From Sphingomonas sp. URHD0057 (GTDB lineage: Bacteria; Pseudomonadota; Alphaproteobacteria; Sphingomonadales; Sphingomonadaceae), in contig NZ_KK211162.1 in the NCBI RefSeq assembly GCF_000620665.1, positions 579,764 through 643,763 on the forward strand: 64,000 bases of DNA, in the 5' to 3' direction. Under the pieces are notes generated by a model that saw only the letters and a list, made by a program, of their open reading frames with translations, was not told where the DNA came from and searched no databases. Positions 8,997 to 19,260 of this stretch are shown piece by piece (the stretch's first letter is position 1; every line of letters starts with the position of its first letter). The translations under genes were made by a program, and so were the position numbers.

Positions 8997-10383
8997 GGGT
9001 TCAGCCGCGCTCGCCGCGGCGATGCTCGTGTCGGGCTGTGCGGCGCTCAACCCGCCGCCGAAGCCCGCCGCAGCCATCCGCATCAACGAAGACCCTTATC
9101 CCTCGACCTACGTTCGCTACCCCGGCGTCCCGACAGTTATCCGGCACGCCACCGTGTTCACCGGCGATGGTCAGCAAATCAACGATGGCACGATCGTCTT
9201 TGCCGACGGCGCGATCGCCGCCGTTGGCGGGCCGGAGCTCGCGCCACCTGCTGGAGCGCGCGAGATCGACGGGACGGGCAAGTTCGTTACGCCCGGCATC
9301 ATCGATGTCCACAGCCACCTCGGCGATTATCCCTCGCCCGGCGTGTCGGCGAATTCCGATGGCAATGAAGCAACATCGCCGGCGCGGCCCGAAGTGTGGG
9401 CAGAGCACAGCGTCTGGCCGCAGGACCCGGGCTTTTCGCGCGCGCTGGTCAACGGGGGCGTGACCACGCTGCAGATCCTGCCCGGCTCGGCGAACCTGTT
9501 CGGCGGGCGCTCGGTGGTACTCAAGAACGTGCCGGCGCGGACGGCACAGGGAATGAAGTTCCCCGGCGCGCCCTATGGGCTGAAGATGGCGTGCGGCGAG
9601 AACCCGAAGCGGGTCTATGGGTCGAAGGGCAGCATGCCGCAGACCCGCATGGGCAACATCGCTTACGCCCGCGAAGTATGGATCAAGGCGGTCGCCTATA
9701 AGCGCAAGTGGGACAAATATTACGCGAAGGGCGGCGACATGCCCGAGCGCGACCTCGCGATGGAGACGCTGAAGGGCGTGCTCGACGGCAAGATCCTGGT
9801 CCAGAACCACTGCTACCGCGCCGACGAAATGGCCAACATGATCGATATGTCGAAGGAGTTCGGCTATCACATTACCGCGTTCCACCACGCGGTCGAGGCG
9901 TACAAGATCGCCGATCTCCTCGCCGCCAACGACATTTGCGCGGTGATGTGGGCCGACTGGTACGGCTTCAAGATGGAATCCTACGACGCGATCAAGGAGA
10001 ACATCCCGCTGGTCCAGAACGCCGGGGCCTGCGCGATCGTCCACTCCGATGACGCCAATTACATCCAGCGCCTGAACCAGGAGGCGTCGAAGGCACTGGC
10101 CGACGGTATCCGCGCGGGAATCCCCGGGCTGTCCGAAGCGGTCGCCTGGGAATGGCTCAGCCGCAACCCGGCCAAGGCGCTCGGCATTCTCGATCGGACC
10201 GGAACGCTGACACCCGGCAAGATGGCCGACGTGGTTCTGTGGAACGGCGACCCGTTCAGCGATTATTCGCGGCCCGCGCAGGTGTGGATCGACGGCGCCG
10301 AAATGTATGATGCCAACGATCCCAAGAAGCGGCCGGTGAGCGACTTCGAGCTCGGCCAGCCCGGCGAGGGAGACACCAAATGA
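8983..10383 (+). CDS. Exported amidohydrolase (predicted lipoprotein), HxH intact
   Basis: This 466-residue metal-dependent hydrolase starts at ATG 8983 inside the 3' end of the transporter gene. The N-terminus has a hydrophobic stretch ending in the lipobox LVSGC (Cys19), so it is probably membrane-anchored in the periplasm. Metal ligands of the amidohydrolase superfamily are visible: H110/H112 in DVHSHLG, His in VQNHCYR and FHHAVEA, and Asp in IVHSDDAN. The substrate is unknown; family members cleave cyclic amides or dipeptides. It overlaps the following paralogue by four bases (ATGA). Confidence 0.86.
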   Translation: MVSNRGSAALAAAMLVSGCAALNPPPKPAAAIRINEDPYPSTYVRYPGVPTVIRHATVFTGDGQQINDGTIVFADGAIAAVGGPELAPPAGAREIDGTGKFVTPGIIDVHSHLGDYPSPGVSANSDGNEATSPARPEVWAEHSVWPQDPGFSRALVNGGVTTLQILPGSANLFGGRSVVLKNVPARTAQGMKFPGAPYGLKMACGENPKRVYGSKGSMPQTRMGNIAYAREVWIKAVAYKRKWDKYYAKGGDMPERDLAMETLKGVLDGKILVQNHCYRADEMANMIDMSKEFGYHITAFHHAVEAYKIADLLAANDICAVMWADWYGFKMESYDAIKENIPLVQNAGACAIVHSDDANYIQRLNQEASKALADGIRAGIPGLSEAVAWEWLSRNPAKALGILDRTGTLTPGKMADVVLWNGDPFSDYSRPAQVWIDGAEMYDANDPKKRPVSDFELGQPGEGDTK

Positions 10384-11768
10384 TCCGCCGGACGCTTGCC
10401 GCGCTGATGCTGGCCGCCGCCGCTCCCGCCGCTGCGCAGACCTTCGCCATCACCGGCGCGACGGTCGCGCTTGGCGATGGTTCGGAACCCATCCCCAACG
10501 GGATGGTCGTGGTCAGCGACGGCCGCGTGGTCGCCGCCGGCGACGTCCGGATGAAGCTTCCCGCCGGCACGCCGGTCATCGATGCGACCGGCAAGTGGGT
10601 GACTCCGGGGATCATCGCCGGCTTCTCCCGCCTCGGCTTGGCCGACGTCGACCTCGCAGCCGAGGGCGCCGACGACACGACCGCGAATGGCCCGTTCAGC
10701 GCTGCGATCGATGCGTCGACCGAGGTCAATCCGCACGATACGACGATCGCCGTCAATCGCGCCGATGGCGTGACCCGCGCCATCGTCGTGCCGCAGGCCG
10801 GCCGCAGCATCTTCGGCGGGCAGGGGGCCGTGATCGACACTGGCGCGGACATGAGCCCGGTGACGGCGGCGCGGAAGTTCCAGTTCGTCGAGCTTGGCCA
10901 GAGCGGCGCCGAGAAGGCCGGTGGATCGCGCGGCTCGGCGCACGTCTTCTTCCGTAACGCGCTGCGCGAGGCGGCCGAGCTGCGCCGCTACGCACCCGCA
11001 ATTGCCGGGCCGACCGGCGAAGCGCCGAGCGAGCTCGACCGCCCGGTCGTCCGCGATCCCAATGAATCGCGGGTCTACGGGCCCGATGCGCGGCGCAGCG
11101 AGGACATCCTTCTGACCCGCTTCGATGCGGCAGCGCTCGTGCCCGTGTTGCAGGGGCGCCAGTATCTGCTGGTCCATGTCGAGCGGGCGAGCGATATCCT
11201 GCAGGTGCTTTCGTTGAAGCGGGAGTTCCCGTCGCTAAAGCTGGTGCTGGTCGGCGCGAGCGAGGGGTGGACGGTGGCCGAGCAGATCGCCCGCTCGGGC
11301 GTTCCGGTGATCGCCTCCGCGGTGAATGACCTTCCCGCGACGTTCGAACAGCTCGCCGCGACACAGTCCAACGTCGGCCGCATGCGCTCCGCCGGCGTGG
11401 ATGTGTCGATCGGGATGATCGACGACAACGACACGCGGAATCTGTTCATGGAGCGGCAGTATGCGGGCAACCTCGTCGCCCTCCAGAAAATCCCCGGCGC
11501 AGCCGGCGTAAGCTGGGGCCAGGCGCTGGCGATGATCACCTCGAAGCCCGCCCAGGCGATCGGCATGAGCGCCGAACTGGGCAGCCTCACACCGGGCCGG
11601 CGCGCCGACCTCGTGATCTGGTCGGGCGACCCGCTCGAGGGCGCAAGCGCGGCCGAGCAAGTGTACATCGACGGTGTGCGCCAGCCGCTCGACACCCACC
11701 AGACGCGCCTGCTTGAGCGCTATCGTTACCTCCCGCGCCGCGACCTGCCGGAGGCATACCGGCACTAG
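10380..11768 (+). CDS. Exported amidohydrolase paralogue lacking the HxH metal motif
   Basis: This 462-residue protein has a Sec signal peptide (hydrophobic core, AAAAPAAAQ cleavage region) and the amidohydrolase beginning and end: ATVALGDGSEPIPNG, TPGIIAGFSRLG and SLTPGRRADLVIWSGDPLE. It aligns with the preceding gene, but the HxH position reads F82-S-R84. The late Asp motif is also altered (IGMIDDNDT in place of IVHSDDAN). It may be a non-catalytic partner subunit or use a different metal arrangement. Four-base overlap with the upstream gene indicates co-translation. Confidence 0.82.
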   Translation: MIRRTLAALMLAAAAPAAAQTFAITGATVALGDGSEPIPNGMVVVSDGRVVAAGDVRMKLPAGTPVIDATGKWVTPGIIAGFSRLGLADVDLAAEGADDTTANGPFSAAIDASTEVNPHDTTIAVNRADGVTRAIVVPQAGRSIFGGQGAVIDTGADMSPVTAARKFQFVELGQSGAEKAGGSRGSAHVFFRNALREAAELRRYAPAIAGPTGEAPSELDRPVVRDPNESRVYGPDARRSEDILLTRFDAAALVPVLQGRQYLLVHVERASDILQVLSLKREFPSLKLVLVGASEGWTVAEQIARSGVPVIASAVNDLPATFEQLAATQSNVGRMRSAGVDVSIGMIDDNDTRNLFMERQYAGNLVALQKIPGAAGVSWGQALAMITSKPAQAIGMSAELGSLTPGRRADLVIWSGDPLEGASAAEQVYIDGVRQPLDTHQTRLLERYRYLPRRDLPEAYRH

Positions 11769-11804
11769 CTTCGCGCGGCTCGCAATGACGGCTATGAGGG
11801 CCGC

Positions 11805-13145
11805 ATGACGCGCAAATTCTTCGGGACCGACGGCATCCGCGGCACGACCAACGCCGAGCCGATGACGGCGCAGACGGCGCTGCGCGTCGGGATGGCGGCG
11901 GGCGCGCATTTCCTGCGCGGGGATCACCGCCACCGCGTGGTGATCGGCAAGGACACGCGTCTCTCGGGCTACATGATGGAATCGGCGATGGTTGCCGGCT
12001 TCACCAGCGTCGGTATGGACGTCGTCCTGCTCGGTCCGATGCCGACGCCGGCGGTGGCGATGCTGACGCGATCGATGCGCGCGGACCTCGGGGTGATGAT
12101 CTCCGCCTCGCACAACCCGTTCGCCGACAATGGCATCAAGCTGTTCGGGCCCGACGGTTACAAGCTCAGCGACGACACCGAGCGGGCGATCGAAAAGCGG
12201 ATGGAGCAGGAGCCGAAGCTCGCCAAGTCGGCCGCGATCGGCCGCGCGCGGCGCATCGACGACGCCCGCGGGCGCTACGTCCAGTTCGCCAAGGACACGT
12301 TCCCCGAGCAATTACGGCTCGACGGCCTCAAGATCGTCGTCGATTGCGCCAATGGCGCGGCGTATCATGTCGCCCCCGACACTTTGTGGGAGCTGGGGGC
12401 GGAGGTCATCCCGCTCGGGGTCGAGCCGGACGGCCTCAACATCAATGATGGTTGCGGCTCAACCCACCCAGAACTGCTGCGCGAAACCGTTGTGGCGAGC
12501 GGGGCGGATATCGGATTAGCGCTGGATGGTGATGCGGACCGCCTGCTCGTCGCGGACGAGAAGGGCCAGCTGGTCGACGGCGACCAGCTGATGGCGCTGA
12601 TCGCGCTCGGCTTGCACCGCCGCGGCGAGCTCAAGGGCGGCGCGGTGGTCGCCACGGTCATGTCCAACCTCGGGCTCGAGCGGACGCTCGATCAGGCCGG
12701 CCTTAAGCTCGTGCGCACGCAGGTCGGCGACCGCTACGTGCTCGAGGAGATGCGCAAGAGCGGCTGCAATGTCGGCGGCGAGCAGTCGGGGCACATCATC
12801 CTTGCCGACCATGCGACGACCGGCGACGGCTTGGTGGCCGGTCTGCAGGTTCTTGCGGCCCTGGTCGAAGCCAAGGCGCCGGCAAGCGAGCTTCTGCGCC
12901 AGTTCGAGCCACTTCCGCAGCTGTTGAAGAACGTTCGCTTCGGGACCGGCAGTGAGCCGCTGGAGGCGGACAGCGTTCGCAAGCGCATCGCGGCGGCAGA
13001 GGCCGAGCTCGAGGGCAAGGGACGGTTGCTCATCCGCAAATCGGGGACCGAGCCGCTGATCCGCGTCATGGCCGAGGGCGACGATCCGGCGCTGGTCGAG
13101 CGCGTCGTCGACGACATCTGCGAGGCTGTGCAGGCCGCGGCGTGA
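11805..13145 (+). CDS. glmM: Phosphoglucosamine mutase
   Basis: The 446-residue protein converts glucosamine-6-phosphate to glucosamine-1-phosphate for peptidoglycan and LPS precursor synthesis. The phosphoserine loop is [13 protein letters not shown], with Ser102 as the catalytic residue. The metal loop is [10 protein letters not shown], the sugar loop lies around GGEQSGHII, and the phosphate-binding loop is [12 protein letters not shown] near the C-terminus. Length is normal for the family. The 36 bases before it contain a solitary half of the dispersed repeat seen at 47943 and 60259. Confidence 0.97.
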   Translation: MTRKFFGTDGIRGTTNAEPMTAQTALRVGMAAGAHFLRGDHRHRVVIGKDTRLSGYMMESAMVAGFTSVGMDVVLLGPMPTPAVAMLTRSMRADLGVMISASHNPFADNGIKLFGPDGYKLSDDTERAIEKRMEQEPKLAKSAAIGRARRIDDARGRYVQFAKDTFPEQLRLDGLKIVVDCANGAAYHVAPDTLWELGAEVIPLGVEPDGLNINDGCGSTHPELLRETVVASGADIGLALDGDADRLLVADEKGQLVDGDQLMALIALGLHRRGELKGGAVVATVMSNLGLERTLDQAGLKLVRTQVGDRYVLEEMRKSGCNVGGEQSGHIILADHATTGDGLVAGLQVLAALVEAKAPASELLRQFEPLPQLLKNVRFGTGSEPLEADSVRKRIAAAEAELEGKGRLLIRKSGTEPLIRVMAEGDDPALVERVVDDICEAVQAAA

Positions 13146-13230
13146 ACCTTTTATTCGTAATTGTCGGCCAAACGACGTTACCGTGCACATGGAAAACTTC
13201 GCCCCGGGGAGCGGGTCGAAGGCAGCTCGT

Positions 13231-14409
13231 ATGGCCTCGACCGCGCGTATCCTGATCATCGCCGGCTCGGACTCGGGCGGGGGCGCGGGGATTCAGGCCG
13301 ACATCAAGACGATCACCATGCTCGGCGGCCATGCAATGACCGCCGTAACCGCTATCACCGCTCAGAACACGACCGGTGTGACCGCGGTCCATCCTGTTCC
13401 TGCCGAGACCATCCTCGCGCAGATCGATGCGGTTATCGACGATATCGGCGTCGACGCGGTCAAGATTGGAATGATCGGCAGCGCCTTTGCCGCGACCCAG
13501 GTCGCGGCGCGGCTCGAGCGGCTCAAGGATGAGCGGCCGGGCATCCCGATCGTTTTTGATCCGGTGATGGTGGCGACCAGCGGTGCTGCCCTGGCCGATG
13601 ATGCGACCGTCGCGGCGTTCGGGAAGCTCATGGATGTGGCGACCATCGCCACGCCCAATCTGCCGGAACTCCAGCGGCTGACGTCCGAAGACGATCCCGT
13701 GGCCGCCGCGCTTCACCTCGTTGGGGTGCACGGATGCGCGGTGCTGATCAAAGGCGGGCACGAGGAAGGCGATGCGCTCGCCGACGCGCTGATCGAGACC
13801 GACAACATGACCAGCTGGCAGGGGCAGCGGATCGACACCACCAGCACGCACGGGACCGGGTGCACGCTGGCGAGCGCGATCGCGCTGTTTCTTGCGGAAG
13901 GATCGAGCCTCGCCGACGCAGTCGCGCGAGCGCGCGAGTTCGTCCGGGTCGCGCTCTACGAGGCGCCGGGCCTGGGGCGTGGCGCAGGACCCATGGGCCA
14001 ACAGCGAGTCCGGCTCGACGCCGGAACCGGGCCGCGGCTCAACCAGGTGACGGTGACCGGCACCGATTATCAGCGCTCGGTGGAATTCTATCGCAAGCTG
14101 GGCCTGAAGCAGATCGTCGACAATCCGCCCGACTATGCGCGATTCGAGACCGCCGGCGGCGCGACCTTTTCGGTTCAGATCGACCCGGACGAGACAATCG
14201 TCGCGACCACCGCGGTCTATCTCGAGTGCGATGATCTCGACGAGCGGGTGGAGCAGCTGGCGCGGAGCGGGCTGGCGTTCGAGCATGGGCCGCGAAACCA
14301 ACCATGGATGTGGCGCGAGGCGCGGCTGCGGGACCCCGACGGCAACATCATCTTCCTCTACAAGGCGGGTGAGGCACGGCGCTTTCCGCCGTGGCGGATG
14401 CAAGACTAA
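13231..14409 (+). CDS. thiD: ThiD (HMP-P kinase) fused to a glyoxalase/VOC domain
   Basis: The protein has 392 residues from ATG 13231, chosen for GAAGG eight bases upstream; ATGs at 13183 and 13189 are possible but lack one. Residues 1 to about 262 are a complete hydroxymethylpyrimidine kinase/phosphokinase: IAGSDSGGGAGIQADIK, VFDPVMVATSG, KGGHEEGDA and THGTGCTLASAIA. Residues about 268-392 form a VOC domain (SVEFYRKLGLK, YLECDDLDE, ARLRDPDGNIIFLY). There is no stop or frameshift between the halves. ThiD makes HMP-pyrophosphate for thiamine; the VOC role is unknown. In many genomes the two are separate genes. Confidence 0.88.
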   Translation: MASTARILIIAGSDSGGGAGIQADIKTITMLGGHAMTAVTAITAQNTTGVTAVHPVPAETILAQIDAVIDDIGVDAVKIGMIGSAFAATQVAARLERLKDERPGIPIVFDPVMVATSGAALADDATVAAFGKLMDVATIATPNLPELQRLTSEDDPVAAALHLVGVHGCAVLIKGGHEEGDALADALIETDNMTSWQGQRIDTTSTHGTGCTLASAIALFLAEGSSLADAVARAREFVRVALYEAPGLGRGAGPMGQQRVRLDAGTGPRLNQVTVTGTDYQRSVEFYRKLGLKQIVDNPPDYARFETAGGATFSVQIDPDETIVATTAVYLECDDLDERVEQLARSGLAFEHGPRNQPWMWREARLRDPDGNIIFLYKAGEARRFPPWRMQD

Positions 14410-14420
14410 TCCACACATTT

Positions 14421-14490
14421 CGTCATCCCCGCGAAAGCGGGGACCCAGCAAAAGGCAAAAAACTGGGTTCCCGCTTTTGCGGGAATGACG
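14421..14490. repeat. Palindromic dispersed repeat (REP-like, family A)
   Basis: Two 28-base arms, 14421-14448 and 14463-14490, are inverted copies with a few mismatches, separated by 14 bases; each arm contains a smaller CCCCGC/GCGGGG-type hairpin. This sequence type (CGTCATCCCCGCGAAAGCGG) is common between genes in alphaproteobacteria. It sits between thiD and rnhB and ends 12 bases before the rnhB start, so its hairpin could act as a transcript end or processing site. Confidence 0.8.
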
Positions 14491-15144
14491 AATAAAGGCG
14501 TTATGCCCCGGCGCTGCTCTTTCAAGCTCGAGCTCGATTACCCGCAGCCGCTTGCCGGCGTCGACGAGGCGGGCTGTGCGCCGCTCGCGGGCCCTGTCGT
14601 CGCCGGCGCCTGCATCCTGAACCGCGACAGCTTCCCACGCGGGATCGACGATTCGAAGAACCTCCCGCTCGCCAAGCGCGAGGCGATCTACAAACGGCTG
14701 GTCAAATGCGCCGCCTGGGGCGTCGGCATCGCCACGGTCGAAGAGATCGACAGCATCAACATCTACTGGGCGCGAATGCTGGCGATGACGCGAGCGGTCG
14801 AGGCGCTGGGGCTCGAGCCGGCATGGGTGTTGGTGGACGGCAATGCGACGCCGCGGTGGCAGCGGCCGTCCAAGGCAATCGTCGACGGCGACGCCAAATG
14901 CCGCTCGATCGCGGCCGCCTCGATTATCGCCAAGGTCACCCGCGATCGCATGATGGTGGACTATGCGAACCAGTATCCGGGCTACGGCTGGGAGCATAAC
15001 CGCGGCTATCCGACTCCCGACCATCGCCGCGCAATCAACGACATCGGATTGACTCCGCTCCACCGCCGCAGCTTCGGCCTGGTGCGCGAGATCGAGGCGC
15101 GGAAAGCGCAGCCTGAGCTGGTCTTCACCGAAATCGGGACGGGC

Positions 15145-16456
<1,312 letters not shown>

Positions 16457-16463
16457 CGCGGGC

Positions 16464-17534
16464 ATGCGCACGCTCCTCCGCCCGACGGGCTTCGTCGATT
16501 CGCCGTTCGGACACGACGGCAAGGTCGCGCGCCTCGCTGGCGGCTTGAGCTGGTTCGCAATGGTCGAGCTGATCGGGATCGACGGCAATCGCCGCGTATC
16601 CGCCGAGCTGCTGCCGGTGGCCGAGATCGAGAAGCGCTTCGACAATGACCTGGAACGTCAATGGACGACCCTGACCAGCGCGGGTGCTCCGCTCTCGCTT
16701 GGCGAGCGAACCGTCCGCCTCGACCAGCCCCAGGTGATGGCGATCCTCAACGTCACGCCCGACAGCTTTTCCGACGGCGGCCAGTTCCCCGATGCGTCGA
16801 GCGCCGCCGAGGCGGGGGCGGACATGATGGCGAACGGCGCGGCGATCGTCGACGTCGGCGGCGAATCGACCCGGCCGGGGGCCAAGCCGGTGTGGGAAGG
16901 CGACGAAATCGAGCGGATTGCGCCCGTCATCCGCCAGCTCGCCGCCGCAGGCGCGGCGGTCTCCGCGGACACGCGCAAGTCTGACGTCATGACGGCAGCG
17001 CTCGAAGCCGGCGCGCGAATGATCAACGACGTGTCGGCGCTCACGTACGACGATCGCGCGGCTGAGGTCATCGCGGCGGCCGGCGTCCCGCTGGTCGTGA
17101 TGCATCACAAGGGCGCGCCCGAAACGATGCAGGACGACCCCCGGTATGACGATGTCCTGGTCGAGGTCTATTTGTGGCTCGAGGAACGCGTCGCAACCGC
17201 CGAGGCCGCCGGTATTTCGCGCGACAAGATCCTCATCGATCCCGGTTTCGGCTTCGGCAAGAACGTCGCGCACAATCTCGAGCTGATGAACGGCCTCGCA
17301 CTATTCCATTCGCTCGGTTGTCCGGTGGTCGTTGGCGCCAGCCGCAAGCGGACCATCGGCGCGCTATCGGGCGAAGCGCCGGTCGATCGGCGCCTGGGCG
17401 GAAGCATCGCTTTCGCACTGAAGGCGGCCGAGCAGGGCGCGCATATCGTTCGCGCCCATGATGTCTTTGAAACGGTCCAGGCGTTCCGCGTGTGGCGCGG
17501 CCTCAGGGACCAGGCGCTGACGCCGCGGGTCTAA
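16464..17534 (+). CDS. folP: Dihydropteroate synthase with N-terminal extension
   Basis: The protein has 356 residues from ATG 16464, seven bases after the ccrM stop. The TIM-barrel motifs begin only near residue 92: ILNVTPDSFSDGG, DVGGESTRPGA, MINDVSALTYD, ILIDPGFGFGKN and GASRKRTIG. It condenses p-aminobenzoate with dihydropterin pyrophosphate in folate synthesis. The first about 85 residues are not part of the usual domain and their role is not evident. folK is elsewhere in this window (47452). The 3' end overlaps the convergent regulator by four bases. Confidence 0.95.
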   Translation: MRTLLRPTGFVDSPFGHDGKVARLAGGLSWFAMVELIGIDGNRRVSAELLPVAEIEKRFDNDLERQWTTLTSAGAPLSLGERTVRLDQPQVMAILNVTPDSFSDGGQFPDASSAAEAGADMMANGAAIVDVGGESTRPGAKPVWEGDEIERIAPVIRQLAAAGAAVSADTRKSDVMTAALEAGARMINDVSALTYDDRAAEVIAAAGVPLVVMHHKGAPETMQDDPRYDDVLVEVYLWLEERVATAEAAGISRDKILIDPGFGFGKNVAHNLELMNGLALFHSLGCPVVVGASRKRTIGALSGEAPVDRRLGGSIAFALKAAEQGAHIVRAHDVFETVQAFRVWRGLRDQALTPRV

Positions 17535-18967
17535 GCGGCGGTGTCGATGCCGAGGTCGCCGAGCTTGCGGTAGAGCGTCGAGCGGCCGATCCCGAGGCGC
17601 CGGGCGACTTCGGTCATGCGCCCACGATAGTGGCCGATCGCCAGCCGGATGATGTCGGCTTCGATTTCCTCAAGCGGACGCAGATGGCCTTCGCTCGTGT
17701 ACAGCGTGATACCCGGCGAGCCGGCGAGCGCCTCCTGGCTGCGCGTATGGCTAATGCTCGGCGAGAAATCGGTCCGCCGTCCGGAGAAGCGAGACTGGAT
17801 CGCGATGTGCGGGAAGTGCTCGGCGGTCAGCGATCCGCTGTCGCAGTGGAGGCCGGCGCGGAAGAGGACGCCGGCGAGCTGGCGGACGTTGCCGGGCCAG
17901 CCGTAGCGCATCAACAGCGCGAGCGCGTCATTGCCGATCGACAGCGTGCGCATCCCGGTTTGCTCGGCAAGGCGGTTGAGCAAGTGACGGGCGAGCGAGG
18001 GAATGTCGCCGCTTCGCTCGCGCAGCGGCGGGAGGGTAACCGTGGTCGCACCGATCCGCTCGGCGAGACCGGCATTGAAATCCTCAGGCAGCGGGCGGCC
18101 GGCCGTCGCGATGATGCGCACGTCGACCGAGTAGCTGCCGTTGAGCCCGACGGGCCGGACCTCGCCGGTCGCGAGCACGCGGTCGAGCATCTCCTGAGTC
18201 TCGGCCGGAAGCGCGGTAATGTCGTCGAGCAGGAGCGTGCCGCCGTCGGCCTGGACGATGCGGCCGGTTTTCGCCCCGAATGCGCCTGGGAAGGCGCCCT
18301 TCTCATGGCCGAACAGCTCGCTGTCGATGATGTTCGCCGGAATCGCCTTGCAGTCGAGCGAATGCAGCGGCCCTTTGGCGCGGAGGCTTGCGGCGTGGAT
18401 CGCGCGCGCCAGGGTCTCCTTGCCCGTCCCGGCCTCGCCGAGGATCAGGATCGGCAGGCGATTGCGCGCGGCCTTGGCGGCAACCGCCAGCGCCGCTCGG
18501 AATTCCGGGGCCGCGCCGACCAGTTGCTCGAGCGACAACACCGGGGCCAGCTTTTCCGAGACCGGAGCGAGCTCGCCCGAGGCCTTGCGCCGGTCGGAAT
18601 TCGCGGTGAGCGCCTCGATCAGCCGCTCCGGAGCGACGGGGCGGACGAGGAAGTCCGATGCGCCCGCCTGCATCGCTTCGACCGCGTCGGCGACGCTGTT
18701 GCCGCTGGAAAGAACAATCACCGGAAGAGTCGCTCGTTGCGCGCGGAGAGTCGCAATTAGGCCCGGACCCTGATCGCTGTTCCAGCTGCCGAGCAAAGCG
18801 GCCTGGACCTCGCGCCCGTGCGAACCTTTGAGGTGCGCGGCCGCGGCATCCGCGTCGGCCGAGCCGATGACGGTCCAGCCCGCGCGCGAGGCGATCGCCG
18901 AGACGAGTCGGCGCTCGTCGACGTTGGCGTCGAGAAGGAGTAGCGATCGGATCTGTTGTTCGCGCAT
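17531..18967 (-). CDS. NtrC-like AAA+ regulator with degenerate receiver and GAFTGA loop
   Basis: The protein has 478 residues from ATG 18967. It shows receiver (about 7-122), AAA+ (about 148-375) and Fis-type HTH (EVARRLGIGRSTLYRKLG at the C-terminus) domains. Walker A GEAGTGKE (177-184) is intact. Three functional positions are changed: the phospho-acceptor Asp is absent (LLGSWNSDQ at about 58-66), the conserved receiver Lys is Arg109 in LVRP, and the sigma54-contacting GAFTGA reads GAFPGA (224-229). Walker B reads LLLDDI rather than DE. It may therefore act without phosphorylation or without sigma54. Its targets are unknown. Confidence 0.88.
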   Translation of the reverse strand: MREQQIRSLLLLDANVDERRLVSAIASRAGWTVIGSADADAAAAHLKGSHGREVQAALLGSWNSDQGPGLIATLRAQRATLPVIVLSSGNSVADAVEAMQAGASDFLVRPVAPERLIEALTANSDRRKASGELAPVSEKLAPVLSLEQLVGAAPEFRAALAVAAKAARNRLPILILGEAGTGKETLARAIHAASLRAKGPLHSLDCKAIPANIIDSELFGHEKGAFPGAFGAKTGRIVQADGGTLLLDDITALPAETQEMLDRVLATGEVRPVGLNGSYSVDVRIIATAGRPLPEDFNAGLAERIGATTVTLPPLRERSGDIPSLARHLLNRLAEQTGMRTLSIGNDALALLMRYGWPGNVRQLAGVLFRAGLHCDSGSLTAEHFPHIAIQSRFSGRRTDFSPSISHTRSQEALAGSPGITLYTSEGHLRPLEEIEADIIRLAIGHYRGRMTEVARRLGIGRSTLYRKLGDLGIDTAA

Positions 18968-19097
18968 GCCTGGCCCTTTGGCGAAGCCTAGCCGGACAGG
19001 AGTAAAGGTCGCCTTAAAGGCCAACCGGCGTTCGGGGCTTGGGCGACGCGCATCGGCTTGTTATGGACCTGCGACCGTAATCGCGAAGGGACTGTTC

Positions 19098-19244
19098 ATG
19101 GCCGACGAGGACTCGCTGCTGGTTAATCCTCCGACGCAAGACGTCGCGATCCATGTCCGCGACTACACCCGCTTCATCAGCATGCTGAAATGGGGCGCCG
19201 GGATTTGCCTGGTCATCGCGCTTATCGTCCTGATGATCCTGTAG
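19098..19244 (+). CDS. aa3-type cytochrome c oxidase subunit IV-like small membrane protein
   Basis: This 48-residue protein starts at ATG 19098, with GAAGGGA as ribosome site. It has a short cytoplasmic N-terminus (DVAIHVRDYTRFISMLKWG) followed by one transmembrane helix, the pattern of the alphaproteobacterial aa3 oxidase subunit IV. Its position directly upstream of pntAA (16 bases) is common in this class. The function is probably structural in the terminal oxidase. Short length limits certainty. Confidence 0.75.
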   Translation: MADEDSLLVNPPTQDVAIHVRDYTRFISMLKWGAGICLVIALIVLMIL

Positions 19245-19260
19245 CGGTCTGACACACGGG

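Noticed and set aside
9001-10044. Long - strand frame opposite the first amidohydrolase
   Set aside because: Antisense shadow; the + strand frame has a signal peptide and metal motifs.
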